A stretch of 64,000 nt of DNA from an uncultured Bacteroidales bacterium (GTDB taxonomy: Bacteria > Bacteroidota > Bacteroidia > Bacteroidales > UBA932). The DNA is taken from NCBI GenBank assembly GCA_900318955.1, contig ONMJ01000003.1, positions 59,394 through 123,393 of the forward strand, read 5' to 3'. The notes under the pieces are model-generated. The model searched no databases. It had not been told where the DNA came from and saw nothing but the letters and a program-made list of their open reading frames with translations. Both the position numbers and the translations under genes were made by a program. Every line of letters starts with the position of its first letter. Within the stretch, counting starts at the first letter, position 1. Positions 26,701 through 35,244 of the stretch are shown here, piece by piece.

Positions 26701-26863
26701 GGATGCGCTGCTTCATCTCATCCGTAGCTTTGTTGGTGAAGGTCACCGCCAGGATGTGGACGTAGGGCCTTGGCTCTTCGGAAGAGAAGAGAAGCCGTAT
26801 GTATTCATAAGCGAGCCTGAAAGTCTTTCCGGAGCCCGCCGAGGCTTTCAAAATCTTGATCAT
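23783..26863 (-). CDS. addA: AddA-like UvrD/Rep helicase-nuclease
   Basis: A 1026-residue subunit of an AddAB-type helicase-nuclease that resects double-strand breaks for RecA-dependent repair. Superfamily 1 motifs are visible: Walker A KASAGSGKTFRL at 5-16, motif Ia LAVTFTNKATDEMK, motif II DEFQDTS near 395, motif III VGDVKQSIYRFRDS, motif V VMTIHKAKGLEFPYVILPF and motif VI NLLYVGMTRPK-like. The C-terminal PD-(D/E)xK nuclease motif is HRPDRVIISGDAVRIVDYKFG. ATG 26863 overlaps the addB stop (ATGA), which is preferred to a TTG at 26872. Confidence 0.9.
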   Translation of the reverse strand: MIKILKASAGSGKTFRLAYEYIRLLFSSEEPRPYVHILAVTFTNKATDEMKQRILKELFILSNDPSKSKYTPRLLGEGVCSSESEIKKKALRHLTAILHDYSAFSVSTIDRFFQHTLKSFAREIGQFASYRVELDKDSLVEESVERILDSLTEKDTGMLAWLTENVLDGLQQGKKFKLDENLLEMAKSIKSEKFRTVTESHGIDVDKTYSPENIRAIKRECKRIEDAFIADVRKGAEDVVSALNAAGVDASELKGNYLKQLWTKGLLQLKEGDKVESPSSKFFDYSEDTPCIRGDKNGLRWRSLVDSGFFSAYSHLVDLLRGPRMKAYSSLQFIRKNLFDLGIASRLQKEFNALQREKNVISIDDSNVILRKIIDGSDAPFVYEKTGTRYDHFLLDEFQDTSVIQWQNFSPLVHNSVSEGFENLVVGDVKQSIYRFRDSDWHLLSSLSEEFDKDSASIESLTSNYRTLRRIVEFNNGLFSYLPPALENALGRAPESISLIYSDACQTIDVDNDAEGSVSLSFCEEKDSEMGEILSSIRSYMEKGGHLSDIAVLVRDNKAGAKVAAYLIENGIPVISDDSLNIKSSVTVRRLVSLMSLSNAPKFEDRVRVEAFLASSLDIEVPSSYRSIFDLAESILRDLRKVDEALYDAESLFIQSFMDWLQEWTSNNGNSLSDFLSSWKEASPKISSPDAGDSVRVMTIHKAKGLEFPYVILPFAEEITLYKASENWCVPSSTSSLPENVKSGAYKVNLSSKTDGTVFEEDYKKEANRQYIDNLNILYVGMTRPKYNLKVIGGPSRFGNVSTYLEAFADTFPGMGMEEEEGVKRYFIGEVFIPKEEKKGTVEKMPVRYLSFASAEGDRLRFSPDAREFFMSESHVDGDAPRRLRGIVLHDILSSVSVPSDLEGSAEAAVFKGEIPESELKGVVEFLSRKIEGVKARGWFPEKEGRSRILNEMTLIAPDGSLHRPDRVIISGDAVRIVDYKFGERKPSYRKQIRRYVGLFKAMGYSDVKATLWYINEKGDDFFEED

Positions 26864-29706
26864 CTTCCGCAAATCATCTTGAAATCACACAGCGCACATG
26901 TCCTCTCGTTATCCGTTCTTCGGAATGGAACCGAAATATCGACAAGTTCCTCGAGAGTTTTTGAGAGGCCCTCCTTTACACGGGAACTGAATTTATCATT
27001 ATAAGGATAGGACCTTACATCATTGACATAGAGGTCTGAAGGAGAATAAATAGAATTCTCTACATTTTTCCAATGCTTCCTCGCCCATTCGTCGTAGAGG
27101 AACATCTGGAGGGTAATTTTCGGTCTATTGTTATTATCTGAGCCGAAAAGAGCATCTGCTACTGCCTCTTCCGTCCCCTCCTTGATATTAAACTCCTCAT
27201 CCTTCACAAGACCTGTCTTATAGTCTATAACCCTGACAACTCCCTCTGAGGGGGAATCGATTCTGTCGATGTAACCTTTGAACTTAAAGCCGTCAAGCTC
27301 GAAATGGATTTCCTTCTCGAGGCCAATGATTCTGAAAGAGAAACCCTTGTCTTTCAAATACTTGATATCCTTCTCAAGAGTTTTTTCCACATATTTCAGA
27401 ATAACATCCTCAACGACAAGGTCCCGTCCGGTCACTTCATCGGACGGGATGTTCTCAAGTATATGCCTTCGAACAAGAGATTGCAACTTCGCTTTATCCT
27501 TCTTTACTCCGCCTAGATACTCAGCCGTAACAACCTTGGAATCAACAGTATAAATATCTTGCATTACTGCGTGATATACGGTCCCCAAGGTCTTGTCGTC
27601 CATGGACTCGGCAATCTCTTCGTCTTTCAAAAGATGGCGGACCTTGCCGAAATAGAACATGGCAGGACAGTCAAGATAATTCTTTAGAGATGAGGCGGAA
27701 AGGCTCATTTTCCTTATCGATTCGATATCCTCGGAGGTCTTCTCTATCCCTGAAGAATCTACCATACCGGAGGATATTGGAGAGGAAGCAATCTTCCTTA
27801 TTACAGGCTTCTTGAAATGGTATTCCAGCTGCTTTATAAACCGGCTTTCCTCTCCTGTTTTCAGGCCTTCAGTCCTGTTGTCGCATAGCATCCAGACCTT
27901 CCTTGGCCTCTGTACCATCCGATAAAAATAATATGCCCACATCGAGTCCTGGTGCTCATAAGTAGGCAAGCCGAAACCTTTCCTGAGCTCCGGAGGAATA
28001 AAGGACGAGCTGACGCTTTTCCGAGGGAAAATGCCTTCATTGGCGCCAAGAATAATGAGATTATCAAAATCAAGGGCTCTGGTTTCAAGGGGGCCCATAA
28101 TCTGCAGACCTTTAAGAGGCTCGCCCTTGAAGGGGACTGAGACCATCGCGAGATGCTGCTCAAGGAGCCTGAAATAGGTAGTCGGAAGGATATTGAGATC
28201 TACTCCCCTGAAAATGTTAAGAGCAGTATAATAGCGCTTTACAAGGTCCAGTTCCATCTCCGTCCCTTCTTTTAAAGCAAGCCTTCTCCCGATACATGAA
28301 AGTATCTCCCTCTGATAATCCGTAATTGAGCGGATAAGCTCCGGGGAATCCTCAGAAAGCTCTTTAACTATCGGTCGGAAGATAAGACGGAGAAGCTCCC
28401 CTTTTTGAATGGAAGACTCTGAGACATAGTATCTTCCCTCTTCTTTTACCCTATCCACCGTAGCGGCTTCTTCCTCTGTCAAGATGCTTCTGAACACCGC
28501 GCTCGAGAAGATTGAGATGACCTGTCGATGATAGAAAGACCACTCCCCTTTTCTTTCCCGAAGATGGAGCTGCATCAGGGAAATATCCCTCATCAATGAA
28601 TAGATATCACTCTCCGAGAGCGGATAACCCATTGTAACATTGATATCTTCGATACTCTCCGGAATTGAATTGAGAACCGGTATCAGCATCGCCTCGTCCG
28701 GAAGAACGATTGCCGTCTTTACAGGATCCGAAAGGTCAATACCTCCGAGTATCTCCGGAAGGAGCTTCGCCTGACCGACAGAAGATGCAACCTGAATGAC
28801 CTCAAACTCGGGATCAGCGTCAACCTTTTCCAGGGGAAAAGCCTCTCCGAACTCGGCAAGATTGTCTTTCATGAAAAAAGAAGAGCGATTCCGAGGGTCT
28901 CGTATCATGTAGCTGACATAATCCCATGAAAACTCGGCAAGGGAAGCATCATGCATCTTCTTCAGGACCAACCTCTCGCTCTCGCTGAGGGTATTGAGAC
29001 CTACGAAAATGAATTTATCCACCTCCGGGAAAACGCCTTCGAGAGCATCAATGGCGGTAGAAGATTTCATCTTCTCAGCAAGGTCCCGATATACCATCCC
29101 CTCATAAGCTATTCCACTATCTTTCAACCGTTTCCGGAAAATATCATAAAGGGGATAGAGGATATCCCAAATCTGGAGGAAGCGGGTCTTAGCATCGTCA
29201 GATTCAGAGGATATGTCTACGGTAAGCCGACCTCTGTCATCCCTAAAATGCCTGACAAACTGATCAAGAGCGTCTATCTGGTCCTTTGAGAGATACTCAT
29301 AAGTATCCTGGATGTTCTTGAAATCCTCAACATTGGCAAGAAGCATCTTCGCATCAACAAGATACTTATCGATATCGTCGAAATCAGACAATATGATATC
29401 TCCCCAGAAAATAAAATCATCCAGAGACTCAGCTTTCTGATAGACCGCCTTGTAGCTATCGTAGAGTTTTAGAATAAGGGTAAGTCTGTCTGAGACTTCA
29501 ATTCCGGAGGCCTTGCAGAAAAAGTCATTGACCGTATACATCGCCGGGGCGAGAATCGGCTTTGAAAGGGGATCTTCCGAGAGAGTCTCACCGAGATATT
29601 TTCTAAAGAAAGCCATGGAGCGGCGATTGGGGAAGATAAAGCACATCCTCCCCATATCGCCACTACGATAATAGTGGTCTGAAACCTGCTTCAGAAACGG
29701 CTTCAT
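26860..29706 (-). CDS. addB: AddB-like PD-(D/E)xK nuclease subunit
   Basis: A 948-residue partner of AddA. The N-terminal half resembles an inactivated SF1 helicase (FIFPNRRSMAFFRKYLG near 23-39). The C-terminal nuclease carries FKGYIDRIDSPSEGVVRVIDYKTG, and the iron-sulphur cluster cysteines can be picked out as one before the nuclease (YLDCPAMFYFGKV) and three in the terminal CALCDFKMIC. Overlaps of 4 nt on each side (Hsp15 gene upstream, addA downstream) place it firmly in one operon. Confidence 0.88.
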   Translation of the reverse strand: MKPFLKQVSDHYYRSGDMGRMCFIFPNRRSMAFFRKYLGETLSEDPLSKPILAPAMYTVNDFFCKASGIEVSDRLTLILKLYDSYKAVYQKAESLDDFIFWGDIILSDFDDIDKYLVDAKMLLANVEDFKNIQDTYEYLSKDQIDALDQFVRHFRDDRGRLTVDISSESDDAKTRFLQIWDILYPLYDIFRKRLKDSGIAYEGMVYRDLAEKMKSSTAIDALEGVFPEVDKFIFVGLNTLSESERLVLKKMHDASLAEFSWDYVSYMIRDPRNRSSFFMKDNLAEFGEAFPLEKVDADPEFEVIQVASSVGQAKLLPEILGGIDLSDPVKTAIVLPDEAMLIPVLNSIPESIEDINVTMGYPLSESDIYSLMRDISLMQLHLRERKGEWSFYHRQVISIFSSAVFRSILTEEEAATVDRVKEEGRYYVSESSIQKGELLRLIFRPIVKELSEDSPELIRSITDYQREILSCIGRRLALKEGTEMELDLVKRYYTALNIFRGVDLNILPTTYFRLLEQHLAMVSVPFKGEPLKGLQIMGPLETRALDFDNLIILGANEGIFPRKSVSSSFIPPELRKGFGLPTYEHQDSMWAYYFYRMVQRPRKVWMLCDNRTEGLKTGEESRFIKQLEYHFKKPVIRKIASSPISSGMVDSSGIEKTSEDIESIRKMSLSASSLKNYLDCPAMFYFGKVRHLLKDEEIAESMDDKTLGTVYHAVMQDIYTVDSKVVTAEYLGGVKKDKAKLQSLVRRHILENIPSDEVTGRDLVVEDVILKYVEKTLEKDIKYLKDKGFSFRIIGLEKEIHFELDGFKFKGYIDRIDSPSEGVVRVIDYKTGLVKDEEFNIKEGTEEAVADALFGSDNNNRPKITLQMFLYDEWARKHWKNVENSIYSPSDLYVNDVRSYPYNDKFSSRVKEGLSKTLEELVDISVPFRRTDNERTCALCDFKMICGR

Positions 29707-30149
29707 AGATTGTCCAGATCATCGTCGGAAAGGCCGAATTTCGCCGCGACATCCTCCGGGATATCGTTGAAATCAATAGCATCCCATATCTCTTCAATAT
29801 CACGGCGATCCTTCTTGGTAGGACGCCCGGCACCCCTGTCCCTATGGACGAAGAAGGTCTCGACAGGCGCTTTCAGTTTGTTGATTTCTTCCTGAGGAGT
29901 AAGGTTCTCTGCAAAATCAGGAACAAGCTTTGCTCCTACCCTCTGCTCGAGCGGCCTCAGCACCTTGTACGTAAACTCAACAGACCCTTTTCTGACCTTG
30001 ATTATGTCTCCGGGGCCCACATCCCTTGAAGGCTTGGCATTGACTCCGCCAACCTTCACCTTGCCGCCTTTGCAAGCCTCTGTAGCCTCCGTACGCGTCT
30101 TGAAAGCACGGATCGCCCAAAGGTATTTGTCTATTCTTACGCTGTACAT
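29703..30149 (-). CDS. hslR: S4-domain RNA-binding protein, Hsp15-like
   Basis: A 148-residue protein with the S4 fold at residues about 3-65 (VRIDKYLWAIRAFKTRTEATEACKGG, then KPSRDVGPGDII). Hsp15 binds 50S subunits that hold a blocked nascent chain and helps recycle them. The C-terminal tail is charged (GRPTKKDRRDIEE) and ends in an acidic helix; Bacteroidota forms are longer than the 133-residue E. coli protein. It overlaps addB by 4 nt. Confidence 0.87.
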   Translation of the reverse strand: MYSVRIDKYLWAIRAFKTRTEATEACKGGKVKVGGVNAKPSRDVGPGDIIKVRKGSVEFTYKVLRPLEQRVGAKLVPDFAENLTPQEEINKLKAPVETFFVHRDRGAGRPTKKDRRDIEEIWDAIDFNDIPEDVAAKFGLSDDDLDNL

Positions 30150-30183
30150 AGTTCAATTATTATGGAATACTGAAAAAAAGCAA

Positions 30184-31140
30184 CTAGTCGAGATAGCTGT
30201 CCTTCTCCTCACGAGGATCCTGCCTAACCTCGAATAGAATGGTATTGGAAACTGTAGGAACAAGATGAAAATCAGTAACTTCTGCAGGGATAAGGATAAC
30301 TTCTCCCCTTTCGAGACGGAAGATTTCATCGCCCCCGGAGCCAGGTGTCGTTACCTGGACCGCAGCAGCACCCGAAATACAGACATATAGAAGATAGCTG
30401 TCGGAGTTCTCCGATGAGACCTTGACGGGGTCAGAGAGTGCGATTCTAGATAGGGTGAACTGGGGAAGGGATACAATCGTCTCGGGAGACTCTTTCTCTC
30501 CGACATGGAGTCTCAATGAAGGATCATAAGGAGCAAAGTCGATAATATCGAAAGCCTCTTCCAGCATAGTCCCTTCATCAGGAGATCCTCCTTCAAGCCT
30601 GAAAACGAGCTCGGACGCTTCTGAAACCTCGATTATCGTCATCTTGCCCGATGCAGCATAGACCGTCCCCGGCCTTATCAGGAAGAAATCCCCCTTTGAC
30701 GGAGAAATCTTATGAAGAAGCCCCTTTACAGTCCCTCCAAGGCAAGAGCCATAGAAAAGATCAGCGCTGACAGCCTTCTCGAATCCAAGGTAGAGAAGGG
30801 CATCATCCGAAGCCTCTGCCACATACCAAAGAGCCGTTTTTCCGAATGCGTCATATCGCTGTTCGGCCACCCTGTCGTCAGGATTGACACAAAGAGGCAG
30901 CTCACCATGCACATCCAAGGTCTTCACCATTACCGGGAACTGAGTCCCATTGAATTCGAAAGAAATATCACCGACAACCCTCTCCAGATATGTCTGCATG
31001 ATATCGGAGAGGCTATTGCCGCCCAGCCATCCGTTCGATGAGATCGAATCAATATACCCGAGGTCGGCAAGATAATACTTGCCGCCCTCGGTCGATTCAG
31101 TGACGAACTTCAGTGGATATAGCTTTCTTTCTCCCGTCAT
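30184..31140 (-). CDS. phosphomannose isomerase-like cupin protein lacking metal ligands
   Basis: A 318-residue protein with the class I mannose-6-phosphate isomerase layout of two cupin domains. The family framework is clear ([10 protein letters not shown] at 68-77, VNPDDRVA at 85-92, GKTALWYV at 100-107, [10 protein letters not shown] at 156-165). However, the four zinc ligands are all replaced: Gln to Cys84, His to Asn86, Glu to Ala103 and His to Tyr161. It is therefore unlikely to isomerise sugars with a metal and may be a sensor or scaffold. It overlaps the fumarase gene by 4 nt. Confidence 0.8.
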   Translation of the reverse strand: MTGERKLYPLKFVTESTEGGKYYLADLGYIDSISSNGWLGGNSLSDIMQTYLERVVGDISFEFNGTQFPVMVKTLDVHGELPLCVNPDDRVAEQRYDAFGKTALWYVAEASDDALLYLGFEKAVSADLFYGSCLGGTVKGLLHKISPSKGDFFLIRPGTVYAASGKMTIIEVSEASELVFRLEGGSPDEGTMLEEAFDIIDFAPYDPSLRLHVGEKESPETIVSLPQFTLSRIALSDPVKVSSENSDSYLLYVCISGAAAVQVTTPGSGGDEIFRLERGEVILIPAEVTDFHLVPTVSNTILFEVRQDPREEKDSYLD

Positions 31141-32759
31141 AGTGATTTAAAGAAGTCGTTGCCCTTATCGTCTACGAGGATGAATGCAGGGAAGTCTTCG
31201 ACTGTTATCTTCCAGATCGCCTCCATTCCGAGCTCAGGATACTCGACACACTCGATTGAGCGGATGCAGTTCTGCGAAAGGACCGCGGCAACACCACCGA
31301 TCGTGCCCAGATAGAAACCTCCGTGCTTCTTGCAGGCATCGGTGACAACCTGGGTACGATTGCCCTTCGCTATCATCACAAGCGATGCTCCATGATCCTG
31401 GAATTCATCCACATACGGATCCATACGATTGGCAGTGGTAGGACCCATAGAGCCGCAAGGGTATCCTTCCGGTGTCTTCGCCGGACCGGCATAGAGGATC
31501 GGATGGTCCTTGAAATATGCGGGAATTTCCTCACCTGCATTCAGACGGGCCTTGAGCTTCGCATGGGCGATGTCGCGAGCGACGATAATTGTTCCCTTGA
31601 GGTTGACGCGGGTGCTTACAGGGTATTTGGTAAGCTCAGCTCGTACGGAGTCGATTCCCTTGTCGAGGTCTATTTCTATGCCCTTGGGGCCTTCACCGGG
31701 ACGACGATACTCCTCGGGGATGAGCTCGGATGGATTGATGTCCATCTTCTCAATCCACACACCGTCTGCATTGATCTTACTCTTGATATTGCGGTCTGCA
31801 GAGCAACTGACGCCCATTCCGATAGGGCAGCTTGCACCGTGGCGTGGGAGACGGATGACCCTGATGTCATGGGCGAGATATTTTCCGCCGAACTGAGCTC
31901 CAAGCCCGATTTTCTGAGCCTCCTTCAAGAGTTTCTCCTCGAGGTCGATGTCGCGGAATGCACGGCCGGTCTCATCGCCTGTTGTCGGGAGAGAATCATA
32001 GAACTTGATGCTGGCGAGCTTGACTGTCAGAAGGTTCTTCTCCGCACTGGTACCTCCGATCACGAAGGCGATATGATAAGGCGGACAAGCAGCTGTACCA
32101 AGAGAACGCATCTTCTCGACAAGGAACGGAAGGAGGGTCCCCTCGTTCTGAATCGTCGCCTTGGTCATCGGATAGAAATAAGTCTTATTCGCACTTCCGC
32201 CTCCCTTTGCAACCATAATGAACCTGTACTCATCCCCCTGGGTAGCCTCGATATCGATCTGGGCAGGGAGATTGCACTTGGTGTTGACCTCGTCATACAT
32301 GTTGAGCGGGGCATTCTGGCTGTAGCGGAGATTCTCTTTTGTGAAAGTATTGAATACTCCGAGACTCAGGGCCTCTTCGTCCTCGAAATCGGTCCATACT
32401 CTCTGTCCTTTCTCGCCATGGATGATGGCTGTACCGGTATCCTGGCAGAACGGAAGTACTCCCTTGACGGAAGTCTCTGCATTGCGAAGGAACTGGAGGG
32501 CGACATATTTATCGTTCTCACTTGCTTCGGGGTCACTGAGAATAGCAGCCACCTGCTCGTTATGAGCACGGCGGAGCATGAATTCGCAGTCGTGGAAGGA
32601 TTGCTGAGCGACCAGCGTCAGGGCCTCAGGAGATACCTCGAGAATAGTGCGGCCGCCGAAATCGGAGGTCTTTACAAGCTTTTCAGATCCGGGAATCTTG
32701 TAATATTCGGTCTTGTCTTCGCCCAATTGGAACATTGGGGCATATTGAAATTTTGCCAT
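31137..32759 (-). CDS. fumB: fumarate hydratase, class I (4Fe-4S)
   Basis: Oxygen-sensitive class I fumarase, which interconverts fumarate and malate in the reductive branch towards succinate used by fermenting Bacteroidales. The 540-residue single-chain form is like E. coli FumA/FumB. The three cluster cysteines line up at C105 (PFCQDTG), C225 (GTAACPPYH) and C319 ([10 protein letters not shown]). The C-terminal swivelling domain has [16 protein letters not shown] long open frame on the opposite strand (31323-32774) is a shadow of its codon use. Confidence 0.95.
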   Translation of the reverse strand: MAKFQYAPMFQLGEDKTEYYKIPGSEKLVKTSDFGGRTILEVSPEALTLVAQQSFHDCEFMLRRAHNEQVAAILSDPEASENDKYVALQFLRNAETSVKGVLPFCQDTGTAIIHGEKGQRVWTDFEDEEALSLGVFNTFTKENLRYSQNAPLNMYDEVNTKCNLPAQIDIEATQGDEYRFIMVAKGGGSANKTYFYPMTKATIQNEGTLLPFLVEKMRSLGTAACPPYHIAFVIGGTSAEKNLLTVKLASIKFYDSLPTTGDETGRAFRDIDLEEKLLKEAQKIGLGAQFGGKYLAHDIRVIRLPRHGASCPIGMGVSCSADRNIKSKINADGVWIEKMDINPSELIPEEYRRPGEGPKGIEIDLDKGIDSVRAELTKYPVSTRVNLKGTIIVARDIAHAKLKARLNAGEEIPAYFKDHPILYAGPAKTPEGYPCGSMGPTTANRMDPYVDEFQDHGASLVMIAKGNRTQVVTDACKKHGGFYLGTIGGVAAVLSQNCIRSIECVEYPELGMEAIWKITVEDFPAFILVDDKGNDFFKSL

Positions 32760-32770
32760 ATAGTTAGTTA

Positions 32771-33913
32771 TTAATCGATTTCATCATCAGTAACTGCGGA
32801 GCCGCGGCCCATCAAGAAGGTCTTCATAAACTCGTTGATATCTCCATCCAGAACCCCTTGAGTATCGGCTGTCGAGTATCCGGTACGGAGATCTTTTACC
32901 ATTTTATACGGATGAAGGACATAATTGCGGATCTGGGAACCCCATTCTATCCTCTTTTTCTGCCCCTCGAGCTCCGCCTGCTTCTCCTGACGCTTCTTCA
33001 GCTCAATGTCATAGAGGCGTGACTTGAGGATGCGAAGGGCGTTTTCCCTATTGTCGAACTGGGAACGGGTCTCGGTGTTTTCCACCATGATTCCGGAAGG
33101 GATATGCCTTACACGGACTCCTGTCTCGACTTTATTGACATTCTGTCCTCCGTGACCTCCGCTACGGAATGTATCCCACTCGAGGTCGGAAGGGTTGATT
33201 ACGATATTAATTGTATCGTCCACAAGAGGATATACAAAGACGGAAGAAAACGTCGTCTGGCGCTTTCCCTGGGCATTAAACGGGGAAATGCGGACGAGGC
33301 GATGAACTCCATTCTCGGCCTTTAGATATCCATATGCGTAGTCTCCCTCGACTTCGATTGTAACCGACTTAATGCCGGCTTCATCGCCTTCCAGAAGGTT
33401 TGTGATAGTCATCTTGAAACCATTCCTTTCGCCCCATCTGAGGTACATTCTCATCAGCATCGCCGACCAGTCATTGGCTTCTGTACCGCCAGCCCCTGAA
33501 TTGATCGTCAGAATCGCTCCGAGATTGTCTCCTTCGCCTCCCAGCATATTCTTGAGTTCGAGGGCTTCTACGGCTTCTTCGGCGGACTTGAAAGCTTCAT
33601 CAAGTTCCTTTGTTTCAGCTGTTTCCACAGCCTCCTCATCAGACTCTCCGGTAATACTTTCCTTGGCGAACTCGTACAGTACGTCGAGGTCGTCTACAAG
33701 CGATGCGGCCTTGTCATAATCGGTCACCCACAGCTTGAGTGCAGAGAGCTTTTTGAGAAACTTCTCCGCTTCCTTGGGATCGTCCCAGAAATCCGGCTGC
33801 TGGCTTTTCAGTTCTTTTTCCGCTACAGCCTTCCTCTTGCCTTCAATGTCAAGACAAGCTTCCAGCGTTACGAGACGTTGCCGAAGATCCTTTATTTGTT
33901 CGAGAGTTATCAT
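32771..33913 (-). CDS. prfB: peptide chain release factor 2
   Basis: RF2 releases nascent chains at UGA and UAA. The 380-residue protein has the stop-codon recognition SPF motif ([17 protein letters not shown]) and the catalytic GGQ in [17 protein letters not shown]. Most bacteria need a +1 programmed frameshift at CTTTGA near codon 25; here the site reads CTTGAC in frame (near 33850), so the protein is made without frameshifting. It overlaps the L,D-transpeptidase gene by 4 nt. Confidence 0.95.
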   Translation of the reverse strand: MITLEQIKDLRQRLVTLEACLDIEGKRKAVAEKELKSQQPDFWDDPKEAEKFLKKLSALKLWVTDYDKAASLVDDLDVLYEFAKESITGESDEEAVETAETKELDEAFKSAEEAVEALELKNMLGGEGDNLGAILTINSGAGGTEANDWSAMLMRMYLRWGERNGFKMTITNLLEGDEAGIKSVTIEVEGDYAYGYLKAENGVHRLVRISPFNAQGKRQTTFSSVFVYPLVDDTINIVINPSDLEWDTFRSGGHGGQNVNKVETGVRVRHIPSGIMVENTETRSQFDNRENALRILKSRLYDIELKKRQEKQAELEGQKKRIEWGSQIRNYVLHPYKMVKDLRTGYSTADTQGVLDGDINEFMKTFLMGRGSAVTDDEID

Positions 33914-34443
33914 TTGTTTCCGTCTATCCGTTTATCTGCGGCGATATCTTCGGGGCCCGGAATGACTTTGACCTTCATCTTCTTCTCCACATAAGGAAGT
34001 AACTTTAAAAGATCTTCATTATGAAGCCTTATGCATCCCTTGCTATCCCTTGTTCCGATCCTATCGTCTCTTTCAGGGCATGTGCCATGGATCCCGATTG
34101 CCTTGAATCCGGTAATAAGGTGGATAAAATACGGTCCATACGCCTCTACTTTGCCTTTACCGTCATGGTAATCGTACATCACGCCCTTTGTGTTCTGCAC
34201 CCTCTCCACGGTAAAGTCCCCTTCCGGAGTCTTATTATCTCCCGCTCGGCGTTTCTTTCCAATATTTATCCCAGTTGCAACGGGATAATGCATCAGAGTA
34301 TCTCCTTTAGCATCAAGAAGATAGAGTTCGAATGCCCCTTTGTCAACTAGGATAGAATAAGGCTTTTCCTGGGCGGACGCGTCTGCACAACCGACAGAAA
34401 TGGCTAGCAAGATGGCCGCAAGTATTGATCCAACCTTTCCCAT
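33910..34443 (-). CDS. L,D-transpeptidase (YkuD domain)
   Basis: A 177-residue exported enzyme, likely making 3-3 peptidoglycan cross-links or anchoring proteins to the wall. The signal peptide ends at about ASAQ (24), and a Cys19 could alternatively be lipidated. The YkuD active site IGIHGTCPERDD...SKGCIRLHNEDL has His119 and the nucleophile Cys137 followed by Arg139. The ATG lies 6 nt from a TATATTTG promoter box, so the mRNA is probably leaderless. Confidence 0.9.
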   Translation of the reverse strand: MGKVGSILAAILLAISVGCADASAQEKPYSILVDKGAFELYLLDAKGDTLMHYPVATGINIGKKRRAGDNKTPEGDFTVERVQNTKGVMYDYHDGKGKVEAYGPYFIHLITGFKAIGIHGTCPERDDRIGTRDSKGCIRLHNEDLLKLLPYVEKKMKVKVIPGPEDIAADKRIDGNK

Positions 34444-34449
34444 AGATTA

Positions 34450-34457
34450 CAAATATA
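34450..34457 (-). promoter_or_regulatory. predicted promoter (-7 box) of the L,D-transpeptidase-prfB-fumarase operon
   Basis: TATATTTG on the minus strand, 6 nt from the ATG at 34443. No recognisable -33 box; that position falls in the murI promoter region. Confidence 0.55.
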
Positions 34458-34469
34458 CGGCTTTTTTCT

Positions 34470-34477
34470 TATATTTG
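34470..34477 (+). promoter_or_regulatory. predicted promoter (-7 box) of murI
   Basis: TATATTTG on the plus strand, 4 nt before the ATG at 34482. It faces away from the L,D-transpeptidase box, with 12 nt between the two. Confidence 0.55.
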
Positions 34478-34481
34478 TGAC

Positions 34482-35237
34482 ATGATCGGAATTTTCGACT
34501 CGGGTTCCGGCGGCATGTCGGTGTATAGGGAGATCGTAAAGTTGCTCCCGGGAGGCAATTATGTCTATTTTGCCGACAATGCCCATTGTCCTTATGGGGA
34601 AAAAACTCCTGAGTACATTCAGGATCGCAGCCGATTCATCACCGAGACCCTACTCTCAAAAGGCTGCAAGATAATTGTCGTAGCCTGCAATACCGCAACA
34701 GCCGCAGCCATCAAAACTCTTCGTAAAGAGTTCCCGGAAGTTCCATTTATCGGGATGGAGCCGGCAGTAAAACCGGCTGTCCTCGGCACCAAGACCGGAG
34801 TAATCGGAGTACTTGCGACTGCTGGTACTCTCAAAGGGTCGAAGTACCTCACTACAAGAGGCTTATATGAAGACAACGTCAAGATTGTAGAACACGTCGG
34901 GGAAGGGTTCGTAGAGCTTGTCGAGGCCGGAGAACTCATCGGGCCTCGTGCCGAGACAATTGTCAGGCGGAGCGTCACTCCCCTTCTAAAGGCCGGCGCC
35001 GACATCCTTGTTCTCGGATGCACCCATTATCCTTTCCTTTCGGAAACCATCGGCAAGATTGCCGGCCCTTCTGTCCGCATTATCGATCCTGCCCCGGCCG
35101 TCGCCAGGCAGACCCTCTGTGTCATGCGGGATCGAGACCTTCTTTCCCTAGAGATGTTCGACCCGTCGAACCATTCTATCGAGTTACTTTCATCAGGCGA
35201 CCCTGCCTCACTTTATCGTATCTTTTCTATCATTTAA
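34482..35237 (+). CDS. murI: glutamate racemase
   Basis: MurI supplies D-glutamate for peptidoglycan. The 251-residue protein shows IGIFDSGSGGMSVYREI at the start, the two catalytic cysteines C69 (VACNTATAA) and C180 (LGCTHYPF), and YGEKTPEYI. It is divergent from an L,D-transpeptidase gene, so two cell-wall genes share a 38-bp control region. The DUF4249-TonB pair follows after 7 nt. Confidence 0.95.
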   Translation: MIGIFDSGSGGMSVYREIVKLLPGGNYVYFADNAHCPYGEKTPEYIQDRSRFITETLLSKGCKIIVVACNTATAAAIKTLRKEFPEVPFIGMEPAVKPAVLGTKTGVIGVLATAGTLKGSKYLTTRGLYEDNVKIVEHVGEGFVELVEAGELIGPRAETIVRRSVTPLLKAGADILVLGCTHYPFLSETIGKIAGPSVRIIDPAPAVARQTLCVMRDRDLLSLEMFDPSNHSIELLSSGDPASLYRIFSII

Positions 35238-35244
35238 GCCGCAA

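Noticed and set aside
31323-32774. 483-codon open frame antisense to the fumarase gene
   Set aside because: It mirrors the codon pattern of an unmistakable class I fumarase, has no promoter and no recognisable domain.
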